Under the pieces are notes generated by a model. The model saw nothing but the letters and a program-made list of their open reading frames with translations, had not been told where the DNA came from and did not search any database. A stretch of 35,260 nt of DNA from Anaerolineae bacterium (GTDB lineage Bacteria; Chloroflexota; Anaerolineae; Aggregatilineales; Phototrophicaceae), in assembly GCA_022843745.1 (NCBI GenBank), contig JALHNB010000067.1, forward strand, positions 1 to 35,260, in the 5' to 3' direction. Numbering within the stretch: the first letter of the stretch is position 1; the number at the start of each line of letters is the position of its first letter. Below, one piece after another: positions 15,905 through 23,644 of this stretch. Position numbers and translations under genes: made by a program.

Positions 15905-16830
15905 GGCAGATTCTCCAGCAAGCGGGCGACACCTTTATCCAACGCCATTTGCGCGAGGTCAGCGCCAAGCTGGTGGGCGGATACAGGATCGACACTGCCA
16001 CTCAAGGTCGCATCAATTTGCTGGCGTCCATCGAGCGCCGTCACCCGTCCGCGCAGAATCAGTTTATGGTCATCAATTTCAGCATATGCGCCAACCGGAA
16101 GTGAACATCCTCCGCCTAACGCCGCCAAAAATGCACGTTCTGCGATAACCGCTACTTCGGTTGAGAGGTGATTCAGAGGGGCAAGCCATTTCAGTGATTC
16201 GCTATCATCGCGGCACTGCACTCCCAGAGCGCCTTGCCCCGGCGCAGGCAGCATATTATCAAATGCGAGTCTTTCGGTGATTACCTGTGTCTGCCCCAGG
16301 CGTTCCAACCCGGCCACCGCGAGTACAATAGCATCGTAGCTGCCTTTTGGGTCAAGCGCTTTTCGTATACGTGTATCGATATTGCCGCGAATATCAATCA
16401 TGCGTAAATCTGGACGGCGGTGTAATATCTGCGCGGCACGACGATGACTGCTTGTACCGACTGCTGCTCCATGCGGGAGCGTCATCAGCGTATAGCCTGC
16501 CCTGCTGATAAGCGCATCGCCAGGATGAGCGCGTATTGGAATCGCGCCAATCGTTAATCGACTTGGGTTCTCTGTAGGTAAGTCTTTCAGGCTGTGAACT
16601 GCGAAATCAATTTCATGACCATATAAGGCTGATTCCAATTCCGCCGTGAACACACCCTTCCCGCCGATAAGAGGAAGTGGTGTATCTAAAGTTTGATCGC
16701 CGCGTGTCGTAATGACCTGAGTCCGAATCTCAAGACCCGACCATGCGGTCTGGAGTTGTTCTCGCACATAATCTGTCTGCCAGCGTGCTAATGTTGAAGC
16801 GCGTGTACCGAGGCACAGGATCGTATTCAA
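15901..16830 (-). CDS. hemC: Hydroxymethylbilane synthase (porphobilinogen deaminase)
   Basis: HemC polymerises four porphobilinogens to hydroxymethylbilane. The protein has 309 residues. It begins with a TTG at 16830, with AAAGGA about 6 bases upstream, and reads ILCLGTRASTLARWQ. Conserved parts are GDQTLDTPLPLIGGKGVFT, HSLKDLPTE, GTSSHRRAAQ, the IDIRGNIDTRI segment, APGQGALGVQCR, and LGGGCSLPVGAYAE, whose cysteine holds the dipyrromethane cofactor. It is the first gene of the hemC-hemD-hemB operon. The 50 bp before it towards the next gene are AT-rich and may hold the operon promoter, but no clear boxes were seen. Confidence 0.97.
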   Translation of the reverse strand: MNTILCLGTRASTLARWQTDYVREQLQTAWSGLEIRTQVITTRGDQTLDTPLPLIGGKGVFTAELESALYGHEIDFAVHSLKDLPTENPSRLTIGAIPIRAHPGDALISRAGYTLMTLPHGAAVGTSSHRRAAQILHRRPDLRMIDIRGNIDTRIRKALDPKGSYDAIVLAVAGLERLGQTQVITERLAFDNMLPAPGQGALGVQCRDDSESLKWLAPLNHLSTEVAVIAERAFLAALGGGCSLPVGAYAEIDDHKLILRGRVTALDGRQQIDATLSGSVDPVSAHQLGADLAQMALDKGVARLLENLP

Positions 16831-16881
16831 AATTGTCCTTTCCGATGCGTCGGCAACGATTTTACTGATTTCTCAGCGAAA

Positions 16882-17379
16882 TTATAGTGGTTGTTCCATC
16901 TTGGGCCGTTCACCGCGCTGCGGAAAACGAACCAGGCTGGCATTCAGACGAGCAGCAAAAGATTTGAGAATCGCTGGCGGTGTGTGAAAACGCAGACTGA
17001 CAATATTGTTCTCACGGGGCACCAGGACTTTAGTGGGCGGTTGAAATTCATCCATCAAATGTACCGTCAAACCAATAACGCTACCATCTTCCTGGCGAAT
17101 AACTTGAAAACTGACATCCGGCTCGGAAAAAGCGTAAATTTCATTCGAGACGGGTTTGCCTGCCGCCAACGCACGCATCCAGTCTACACAATCTTCAAGT
17201 TCCCAGGTCAGCGCACCTGCATCTTCAACTTGCCAACGCCACGCGCCAAAAACAGATTGCAATGCCACGCGGAAAATCAGCCAGTTGGCGTCAAAGGGGT
17301 CTTTCACATTATCGGGAAACTCGTATCCGGCGACAGAAATTTCCAGCTTAAAGCGATCATTTTCTAAAGTTGCAGGCAT
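16882..17379 (-). CDS. WapI-family-like protein, function unknown
   Basis: The protein has 165 residues. The ATG at 17377-17379 is chosen because AGAGGA lies about 9 bases upstream; the frame is open further to 17508 but that part is low quality and covers a promoter-like TATAAT (17419-17424, - strand). The protein has FKLEISVAGYEFP, DANWLIFRVALQS, a Trp-rich WRWQVEDAGALTWELEDCVDW segment (read as two halves) and an FQVIRQEDGSVIGLTVHL strand pair. This resembles the WapI family, small proteins first named as immunity proteins of a wall-associated toxin but widespread without one. No toxin gene is nearby, so an immunity role is not supported here. Confidence 0.6.
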   Translation of the reverse strand: MPATLENDRFKLEISVAGYEFPDNVKDPFDANWLIFRVALQSVFGAWRWQVEDAGALTWELEDCVDWMRALAAGKPVSNEIYAFSEPDVSFQVIRQEDGSVIGLTVHLMDEFQPPTKVLVPRENNIVSLRFHTPPAILKSFAARLNASLVRFPQRGERPKMEQPL

Positions 17380-17562
17380 TCTACTCGTCCTCTTGAAAAA
17401 CGAAACGGAAATGTCTTGATTATAGCGCAGGTTTGCCCCACAACGCGGTTCTGTAAACCCCCATTTCGTGGGGGGTAAAGCAGGCATATTTCCTTCTGAG
17501 CGATTCATGCTATGATGGAAATTATGCGATTATCGTCCCGCCTATTCAGGGAGTGAGATTGA

Positions 17563-18597
17563 ATGTCCGCAAATGTTGAAGCGATGATTCGCGAAGGTAT
17601 TAATGCGTATCGTGCAGGCAACCGTGATGAATCACGGACTTTGCTGCTCAAAGCGGTTGAACTGGACGAGCAAAATGAGCAAGCCTGGATGTGGCTCAGT
17701 GCTGTTGTGGATACCGTAGAAGACCAACAGACATGCCTGGAAAATGTCCTGTCAATTAATCCAAATAACGAAAAAGCGAAACAAGGCTTGCGAATTCTTA
17801 GCCAGAAAGCCGCGAGTAACGCCGCCACCAATACGCCATCGTCTTCAAATTTTGAAGATGACGATCTCTTTGCAAATATCAGCTTCACTCAACCGAGCAG
17901 CGCCAATGCCGGGCCTTTTAGTGCGCCCGATATGCCCGAAGAGGAAGAACTTCCCAGCCTCGATTGGGATATTCCCGCGACTGAAACCAGCAGCCCCAGT
18001 TCTTTTCGCCCGGTCAAAGAGCCAACATCGCGTGATTACGATGATTGGGTCGCTGGGCTGAATCTTCGTGGCGGCAATGAACCTGAGCCTGTGATTCCAA
18101 CTCCAAGTCCTATCGCATCCCCGTCGTCGCCATTTGTGATGAATGACAATGACAATCTTTTTGGGTTCGACGAAGATACAGACCTGCCATCATCCATTAA
18201 CAGTACGACGGCTGGCCCGTTTGACATGATGGATGATTTTGAACAACCCGATGCTTACACGCCTGAGCCAGTCTCATCCCGCAGCTTTATGGCATCTCCA
18301 TCGGCATCTTCTTCGCCTTCGTTCTCACCGTTGCGTGAATCCAGTGATGATCTACTGGGCGAAATCGAAGATGACGATTTGTTTGAGTCTGACCTGCTCG
18401 AAGATTACGATCAGGCAGAGATGGCGGATGTGGATCCACAGGAGTTCTTTAAACACATTCCCGCCGAAATCGGTGCAACACGACTGCCAGGGGTTAATGA
18501 ACGTTATCCGGTGCTGGCGGTACTTGGTATGCTGATTTTGTTGATTGCAAATGGCGCGGCGATTTATCTTGTATTCCAGACACTTACCAAAGCTTAA
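17563..18597 (+). CDS. TPR protein with acidic disordered linker and C-terminal membrane anchor
   Basis: The protein has 344 residues. Residues 1-80 form two TPR-like helical repeats (INAYRAGNRDESRTLLLKAV, AWMWLSAVVDTVEDQQTCLENVL). Residues about 85-300 are a long disordered stretch rich in Ser, Pro, Asp and Glu with repeated acidic patches (NFEDDDLF, GFDEDTDLP, DLLGEIEDDDLFESDLL). Residues about 317-340 are one hydrophobic segment, VLAVLGMLILLIANGAAIYLVF, ending in a short positive tail, so it is probably a tail-anchored membrane protein with the TPR side in the cytoplasm. Such TPR-linker-TM proteins are common in Chloroflexota (general impression). No function can be assigned. The 5' region contains a hairpin at 17457-17476. 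Confidence 0.75.
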   Translation: MSANVEAMIREGINAYRAGNRDESRTLLLKAVELDEQNEQAWMWLSAVVDTVEDQQTCLENVLSINPNNEKAKQGLRILSQKAASNAATNTPSSSNFEDDDLFANISFTQPSSANAGPFSAPDMPEEEELPSLDWDIPATETSSPSSFRPVKEPTSRDYDDWVAGLNLRGGNEPEPVIPTPSPIASPSSPFVMNDNDNLFGFDEDTDLPSSINSTTAGPFDMMDDFEQPDAYTPEPVSSRSFMASPSASSSPSFSPLRESSDDLLGEIEDDDLFESDLLEDYDQAEMADVDPQEFFKHIPAEIGATRLPGVNERYPVLAVLGMLILLIANGAAIYLVFQTLTKA

Positions 18598-18599
18598 TC

Positions 18600-18702
18600 T
18601 GGACAAGCAGCATTCTGCTGTGATAAAATTCTCACCTGCCTGCTCGTGAAAATTGAAAGGAGATCGCGGCCTCCGGGGTTTAGACTTCCGCCGCATATTT
18701 CG
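18600..18702 (+). promoter_or_regulatory. rpsT promoter and structured leader
   Basis: TGGACA (18600-18605) and TAAAAT (18624-18629), 18 bp apart, form a likely promoter. The strong ribosome site GAAAGGAGA (18655-18663) is 40 bases before the rpsT ATG (18703). Between them GCGGC (18666-18670) pairs with GCCGC (18690-18694). Folding this hairpin would bring the ribosome site to about 10 bases from the ATG. Confidence 0.5.
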
Positions 18703-18975
18703 ATGGCTAATCATAAATCTGCAATCAAGCGCATTCGTCAGAGTGTTAAGCGTCGTGTTTATAACCGTGTCTATCGCACCCGCACCCGTACCTTCGTCAA
18801 GAAGGCACTTGAGCTGGTGAAAGGTAATGATGTCGCGAAAGCGGCTGAAGCTACCAAGGCTGCTATTCAGGATTTGGATAAAGCCGCCAGCCGAGGTGTG
18901 ATTCACAAGAATAACGCAGCACGCCGTAAAAGTCGTCTGATGAAACAGCTTAACGCACTTCAATCCAAAAGCTAA
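18703..18975 (+). CDS. rpsT: 30S ribosomal protein S20
   Basis: S20 binds 16S rRNA early in 30S assembly. The protein has 90 residues and is very basic, starting ANHKSAIKRIRQSVKRR, with the typical ATKAAIQDLDKAASRGVIHKNNAARRKSRL end. The ATG at 18703 fits the family start exactly; the frame is open upstream to a GTG at 18646, but that part is leader RNA. It is a single gene with its own promoter and a strong terminator. The spacing of the ribosome site is unusual (see the leader entry), and S20 genes are often autoregulated through the leader. Confidence 0.97.
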   Translation: MANHKSAIKRIRQSVKRRVYNRVYRTRTRTFVKKALELVKGNDVAKAAEATKAAIQDLDKAASRGVIHKNNAARRKSRLMKQLNALQSKS

Positions 18976-19018
18976 CAAAAACAGTATTCGGTCTTTTGCG
19001 TCAAACTTTTTAATCACT

Positions 19019-19048
19019 AAGGACACTTTTTAGGTGTCCTTATTTTTT
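19019..19048 (+). terminator. Intrinsic terminator of rpsT
   Basis: AAGGACAC (19019-19026) pairs with GTGTCCTT (19034-19041), 8 bp with a 7-nt loop, followed by a T-rich TATTTTTT. It ends at the 3' end of the convergent regulator gene and stops rpsT transcription. Confidence 0.9.
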
Positions 19049-19751
19049 AATGTTCGAGTTCGGCGACCACTTCAGGGGTTAAAGTTTCGTAGTTCTCATC
19101 GAGATCGAAGCAATAACCTACCCCACGTACTGTGACCATATAAAGCGGATTATCGGGGTCAGCTTCGATAAATTGGCGTATCCAGCGAATATGGACATTC
19201 AAGGTGCGCGTATCGCCCATGTAATCCGTATGCCACACCTGCTCCATCAAGGATCGACGGTCAAAGGTTTTGCCTGGATTTGTCAAAAAAATCTCCATCA
19301 GCAGTGTGAGTTTGGGCGTAAGCTGATGTTCCTGGCCTTTGGCGACGAGGATACGGCGGGGAACATTGAGCGAAAACGGCCCACAGGCAATCACTTTGTC
19401 ATCCGTAAACTTGATCAATCTTTCAATGCTGTTAATGAGTTTCCGGGATGTGAAAGGCTGGTAGAGAACAACATCTGCCAAACTGGTATTTTTTTCTATC
19501 GCGCCGGGGCGAATATGGATGATGGGTATATCGGTCAACGAGTCTCGTAATTCACGCGTAATCCGATCACCGGGTGTTCGCATTGAAGCAGCATCTAGAA
19601 TGATGACATGGGGGCGCTCATGCACAGCAAGCTCAACCGCCTGAGCGCGATTACTGACCATGACCACCTGGTAGCGTTTTTTTAAGGCAGCCTGGATGGA
19701 GGCGTTTTGAGCCTGGTTGCGCCCAATTAGCAAAATTCTTGCTGCATCCAT
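19047..19751 (-). CDS. OmpR-type regulator with degenerate receiver domain
   Basis: The protein has 234 residues from the ATG at 19749-19751, with GGAGGTG about 6 bases upstream; a longer frame to 19787 lacks a ribosome site. Residues 1-120 have the receiver fold, but the acidic pair of the first loop is replaced (RILLIGRNQAQ instead of a DD motif) and the conserved lysine is Q (VVLYQPF). The phosphoacceptor aspartate in VIILDAAS is kept. Residues about 135-220 are an OmpR/PhoB winged helix (LTPKLTLLMEIFLTNPG, TRTLNVHIRWIRQFIE, YMVTVRGVGYCFD). It is probably a phosphorylation-independent transcription factor. No kinase is adjacent. It is divergent from the M20 peptidase gene. Confidence 0.85.
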   Translation of the reverse strand: MDAARILLIGRNQAQNASIQAALKKRYQVVMVSNRAQAVELAVHERPHVIILDAASMRTPGDRITRELRDSLTDIPIIHIRPGAIEKNTSLADVVLYQPFTSRKLINSIERLIKFTDDKVIACGPFSLNVPRRILVAKGQEHQLTPKLTLLMEIFLTNPGKTFDRRSLMEQVWHTDYMGDTRTLNVHIRWIRQFIEADPDNPLYMVTVRGVGYCFDLDENYETLTPEVVAELEH

Positions 19752-19918
19752 TAAGCACACCTCCTTGCGATCTACGATTATAATCAATCGTGCGAAAAAA
19801 AATTATAGCGTGAAGTTTAAGAAATGACCAAGAAAGATGTTTTTATTTAACATATCTGTACATTTTCGCACAATCAGGGATAATTACGTCCAGGATAATT
19901 TACAGCGGGATACCTTCA
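19752..19918. promoter_or_regulatory. Divergent intergenic region with an inverted repeat
   Basis: GTGCGAAAA at 19790-19798 and TTTTCGCAC at 19863-19871 are 9-bp inverted copies in the middle of the AT-rich gap between two divergent genes. A TATAAT occurs at 19777-19782 on the - strand and GATAAT-like boxes lie on the + strand, but -35 boxes are unclear. It may be a shared operator; this is weak. Confidence 0.35.
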
Positions 19919-21076
19919 ATGAAAGATGTGGCGCAGAAAATAGATCGTCGCCTGGATTGGAAAGTGATGCCAGAGATTGTTCAATACACTCTTGACCAAT
20001 CGATCGCTCTCCAACAAATTCCGGCTCCAACTTTTCATGAACATGCGCGCGCCGCTTACATGAAGGATCAGTTTCAGGCATTAAACCTGTTGGATGTGCG
20101 CATTGATGATGTCCAGAATGTCTCCGGTTTGCTACCCGGCAAAAAGCGCGACTTGCCTGCTGTTATGATTTCGGCACACACCGACACCGTATTCCCGGCT
20201 GAAACCGATCTCCAACTGCGTTATGAAGATGATCTGATCTATGGCCCCGGCCTGGGTGATAACTGCGTTGGAGTCGGAGGGATGCTCGGCTTGCTGGCAG
20301 CCATTCAACGCTGGCAGATTCAGCTTGAGCGCGATATCTGGTTTGTCGCGACCACAGGCGAAGAAGGATTGGGTGATCTGAGAGGCATGAAAGCGGCATT
20401 TAATCACCTTACTGCACATCTGGGCTATGTGATTAATCTGGAAGGATTGGCCTTTGGTCATATCTATCATGCTGGGATCGCTGTGAGGCGGTTGCATATC
20501 AGCGCCAGGACAGGCGGCGGCCATAGTTGGTTGCACTTTGGACGCCCCAGCGCGACTCACGCCATCGTCGAGTTAGGCGCTCGTATCCTATCGATCCAGC
20601 CGCCGCAATCGCCACGCACAACTTATAATATCGGACAGCTTGAGGGCGGACAGGGCATCAACGTCATCGCGGCGGAAGCAGGCTTGTGGCTGGATATGCG
20701 CTCCGAATCCTATGCCGCGCTCCAGGATTTGGAGAAACTGGTTCGCTCACATATTGATGTCCTCACAACACCCGATTTGACCTTTGATGTTGATGTCGTA
20801 GGAGATCGTCCGGCAGGCATCCTCTCGCCCGATCATGTACTTGTGCAAAGCGCGTTGAATGTTCTTTCACTGTTGGGTGTGCAGGGCATTCTCGAAAACG
20901 GCAGCACCGATGCCAATATTCCCCTCGCGGCGGGCTGTCCGGCTGTGACGATTGGCATCACGCGCGGCGGTAACGCTCACCGAACCGATGAATATATCGA
21001 ACGCCAGCCCATTGAGGCAGGACTGCGGCAGCTTATCCTGCTCACCCTCGCCACCGCCGGGTACTTAAATCCCTAA
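19919..21076 (+). CDS. M20 family zinc metallopeptidase
   Basis: The protein has 385 residues. M20 enzymes are dinuclear zinc exopeptidases or amidases of the carboxypeptidase G2 / ArgE / PepT group. Visible metal and catalytic residues are MISAHTDTVFP (H and the catalytic D), YGPGLGDNCVGVGG (bridging D), TTGEEGLGDLRG (catalytic E and ligand E), INLEGLAFG (ligand position), and near the end GNAHRTDEYIE (final H). The dimerisation domain in the middle includes HISARTGGGHSWLHFG. No signal peptide, so cytoplasmic. The ATG at 19919 is used although its ribosome site is poor (GCGGGATA); an ATG at 19967 is an alternative. The substrate cannot be told. Confidence 0.9.
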   Translation: MKDVAQKIDRRLDWKVMPEIVQYTLDQSIALQQIPAPTFHEHARAAYMKDQFQALNLLDVRIDDVQNVSGLLPGKKRDLPAVMISAHTDTVFPAETDLQLRYEDDLIYGPGLGDNCVGVGGMLGLLAAIQRWQIQLERDIWFVATTGEEGLGDLRGMKAAFNHLTAHLGYVINLEGLAFGHIYHAGIAVRRLHISARTGGGHSWLHFGRPSATHAIVELGARILSIQPPQSPRTTYNIGQLEGGQGINVIAAEAGLWLDMRSESYAALQDLEKLVRSHIDVLTTPDLTFDVDVVGDRPAGILSPDHVLVQSALNVLSLLGVQGILENGSTDANIPLAAGCPAVTIGITRGGNAHRTDEYIERQPIEAGLRQLILLTLATAGYLNP

Positions 21077-21133
21077 TGTTTTCGCCTGTAGTTTGTACTA
21101 CAATTGAATAATCGTTTCCAGGAGCGCAAATTT

Positions 21134-21979
21134 ATGGCACCAATTGACGTACTTGTCGCCTCACGTCGCGAAGAGGCAAGCCGCTATCATAAGAATCTTT
21201 CGGTACAAAGAGACCTGCGTTTGCAGATTGTTTCAGATACACGCGATGCGCTCAACATATTGTCCGACAAAGACAGCCACGTGGATGTGTTAGTCATCGA
21301 AAATCAGCTTGGCGGTGTATTTGAGCTTATCACTGAACTGCGCAATACCTACCCACGCCTGTTCATCATCCTCATTGATGATGATGCCGATTTTGGGCTT
21401 CCGGGTCTCGCGGATGAGATCAGCACCGACCCATTCAGCAACGATGACCTGCTCAAACGGATCACCCGCTTAATGTCAGATCGTCAGCTTGAAACGCTGC
21501 GCGCAGACAGCCTGCCCGCTGTCCGTGAATTTGCCAAGCGCCTGCGCAAAGCCGTTGGTGAATCTGGTAAGCAGCAAGCAGCAGTCGCCGCCTGCAAAGA
21601 CCTTAATTACGATTACGTCTCGTTCTACCGGCTCGAAAGCCTTGAACCTCTCCAGATCCCTCTGAAAGCACAGGAAGGGCCAAACGCAATTCAGGCTATT
21701 GCGCCTAAACAGGCCTCACCGGATGATCTCATTTCCTGGGTCGCTAAAAACGGTCAAAGCCGCATCGCCGCGCCGGAAGATGAGCCAAATTATCCGCTGG
21801 TTAAAAAATTCCGTATGGGAGCAGTCGCCTGTGTGCCGGTCATTTTTGGCACGACTCGTTATGGTGTGCTGGTAGCCTGCCGTGATCGCCCCGGCACGAT
21901 TACCCAGGAAAACGTCCTCATGTTAGAACTCGTCAGCGCCCAGCTCGGTGCTGCCGTCTCTAAGGAAATCGTCAACTAA
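21134..21979 (+). CDS. Pseudo-receiver plus GAF domain protein
   Basis: The protein has 281 residues from the ATG at 21134, with AGGAG 9 bases upstream; the ORF extends back to 21104 but without a ribosome site. The N-terminal 115 residues follow a receiver pattern with its key residues changed: no acidic pair (IDVLVASRREEASRY), a glutamate where the phosphoacceptor aspartate should be (VDVLVIENQLGG), and STDPF instead of the KPF lysine. Residues about 125-280 look like a GAF domain (CKDLNYDYVSFYRLE, then AVACVPVIFGTTRYGVLVAC). There is no output domain, so it may act by binding a partner or ligand. A TACAAT at 21099-21104 may be its -10 box. A perfect palindrome follows the stop codon. Confidence 0.65.
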   Translation: MAPIDVLVASRREEASRYHKNLSVQRDLRLQIVSDTRDALNILSDKDSHVDVLVIENQLGGVFELITELRNTYPRLFIILIDDDADFGLPGLADEISTDPFSNDDLLKRITRLMSDRQLETLRADSLPAVREFAKRLRKAVGESGKQQAAVAACKDLNYDYVSFYRLESLEPLQIPLKAQEGPNAIQAIAPKQASPDDLISWVAKNGQSRIAAPEDEPNYPLVKKFRMGAVACVPVIFGTTRYGVLVACRDRPGTITQENVLMLELVSAQLGAAVSKEIVN

Positions 21980-22007
21980 GTAGGGGCGCAATATATTGCG
22001 CCCCTAC
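21980..22007. repeat. 28-bp perfect palindrome (REP-like)
   Basis: GTAGGGGCGCAAT at 21980-21992 is followed by AT and its exact reverse complement to 22007. It starts at the base after the stop of the GAF gene. It has no T-tract, so it is more like a dispersed REP/BIME unit than a terminator, although it may still act as one or protect the mRNA 3' end. Confidence 0.85.
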
Positions 22008-22051
22008 CAGAAATACCGGTTTTTAGGATAGATACTAAATTTCGAACCGCT

Positions 22052-22087
22052 GAGGCGTTGAGATTATTTGTAATTCTCATTCGCCTC
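22052..22087. other. Intergenic hairpin between convergent genes
   Basis: GAGGCG (22052-22057) pairs with CGCCTC (22082-22087), and GAGATTA (22060-22066) pairs with TAATTCTC (22071-22078) with one bulge. It lies between the 3' ends of two convergent genes. Neither side has a clear T-run, so a terminator role is possible but not shown. Confidence 0.5.
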
Positions 22088-22117
22088 TACGTGTCAGCAG
22101 TTCACTAAATTTTTTGC

Positions 22118-23380
22118 CTACAATTCTGCCAACATTTCCCCAAAACGATCAATTTCAGCGTGCGTGTTGTAATGCGCCAGCCCGACCCGTACCATACCAT
22201 TTTCCTCATAGCCGAGTCGTTTCATAATCTCGACTGCATAATAATTCCCGTTCCAGGCGTAAATGGTATTGCTTGCCAGATGCTCGTTGATAGCCAGCGG
22301 GGTATAGCCCTCTTTTGTAAAAATCACCGTCGGCACACGCTCGTTCAAACGCTTCGGATCGGTAATGCCAGCGATACGCACCCCCGGTGTTCGCTGCAAA
22401 ACCTCGATCAGATGCGCGGCTAGCTCACGTTCATACACGCCCAACACAGTCATCGCGGCCTTCAAATCCTGCCGAGTACCCGAAAAATCTGAAAATTCAA
22501 CGCGATAATCAGCGCCATACTCGCGACCAATCTTTGCCAGGTATTCCAGCGCAGCGCCGACAGCGGCAATCGTCTCAAAGCTTGGCGTTCCCGTTTCCCA
22601 GCGATGCGGCGGCTTGTCCTTAGACGGACGAACTTTGTACACAGGCAAGCTCCCCAGAAGATCATAGCGTCCCCACATCACGCCAATATGCGGTCCAAAA
22701 TATTTATAAGCCGAGCACAGAAAGAAATCGCACCCAATCGCCTGCACATCAATGGGAATATGCGGTGTACTCTGTACCCCATCAATCACGTATAGCGCCC
22801 CGGCGGCGTGTGCCATATCCGCGATCTGCTTGACCGGATTAATCGTCCCGGCGGCATTCGAAGCGTGAACGGTAGCCACAATTTTGGTTCGCTCTGTCAG
22901 TGCTGCTTCCAGGCTGTCCATATCCAGTGTGCAGTCGTCGGTGTGAATATCCGCCCAACGCACAACAAGATTATAATCCTCAGCGATGCGCCGCCAGGGT
23001 TGGACATTGGCATCGTGATCCATGCGTGTCAGCACGATCTCATCCCCAGGGGAAAGCGTTTTACCCAGCGCACGGCTGAGAGCAAAATTGAGCGTCGTCA
23101 TATTCGCGCCGAAAACGATCTCATCAGCAGAAGGCGCATTCAAAAAATCAGCGGCAAGTTCGCGGACACGCTGCACCATCGCATCATTCTGGTGACTGCC
23201 AGCGAATATGCCACCGGAGTTGGCGTTCATGTGCGTATAATAGGCCGTTACCGCGTCAATAACGCTTTGCGGAACTTGCGTCCCTGCCGGGTTATCCAGA
23301 AACAGAGGTATTTTGCCGCCTTCTGTAGGTTGATGCAGCGCTGGAAATTGTGCGCGGATCGCTTCGACATCAAAAGTCAT
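22118..23380 (-). CDS. Cysteine desulfurase-like class V aminotransferase
   Basis: This is a PLP enzyme of 420 residues. The N-terminus reads IPLFLDNPAGTQVPQSVI, as in the VC1184-like subfamily of class V aminotransferases. Other marks are FGANMTTLNFALSRAL, the HDANVQPW segment (H of the cofactor pocket), YVIDGVQSTPHIPIDV (PLP-binding D and Q), and FLCSAYKYFGPHIGVMWG, whose lysine holds the cofactor. The C-terminal domain ends with GLAHYNTHAEIDRF. No clear active-site loop cysteine of SufS/IscS type was seen, so desulfurase activity is not certain. It has its own promoter region shared with the divergent kinase gene; no suf or isc genes are close. Confidence 0.88.
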   Translation of the reverse strand: MTFDVEAIRAQFPALHQPTEGGKIPLFLDNPAGTQVPQSVIDAVTAYYTHMNANSGGIFAGSHQNDAMVQRVRELAADFLNAPSADEIVFGANMTTLNFALSRALGKTLSPGDEIVLTRMDHDANVQPWRRIAEDYNLVVRWADIHTDDCTLDMDSLEAALTERTKIVATVHASNAAGTINPVKQIADMAHAAGALYVIDGVQSTPHIPIDVQAIGCDFFLCSAYKYFGPHIGVMWGRYDLLGSLPVYKVRPSKDKPPHRWETGTPSFETIAAVGAALEYLAKIGREYGADYRVEFSDFSGTRQDLKAAMTVLGVYERELAAHLIEVLQRTPGVRIAGITDPKRLNERVPTVIFTKEGYTPLAINEHLASNTIYAWNGNYYAVEIMKRLGYEENGMVRVGLAHYNTHAEIDRFGEMLAEL

Positions 23381-23644
23381 GATGATTCTTTCTGATGATA
23401 GTTGAAAATAACGATGGTGAGTCTAATTGAAAAAAAGGGAATTGTCGAAAATCGATGTATCCAGATCGGGCGTGGAAAACAAAATTTAACGTTCTGATTT
23501 GCATAATACTAATAAGTGGAATAAGGTAAAAAAGTAAATATGCTTCAGACATAGTAAAATCAGTTAAATATCTCAGAATTGATGGGCTAATAAAATTTGT
23601 TGCATTGCTCACAACTAATGAGCCGATAGAATTTGAGGAATCCT
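23381..23644. promoter_or_regulatory. AT-rich divergent promoter region
   Basis: This gap separates the aminotransferase gene (- strand) from the kinase gene (+ strand). It is AT-rich with several A/T runs, but no pair of boxes with proper spacing stands out. Minus-strand reading frames crossing it look like chance. Confidence 0.4.

Noticed and set aside
13206-16830. Functional link between tRNA-Glu and the hem genes (C5 pathway uses glutamyl-tRNA)
   Set aside because: hemA and hemL are absent, the genes are separated by a regulator, and the anticodon CTC is not the usual one; neighbourhood is probably chance.
23370-23612. Minus-strand ORF of 80 residues upstream of the aminotransferase
   Set aside because: It overlaps the aminotransferase start in another frame, has no ribosome site and lies in an AT-rich promoter region.
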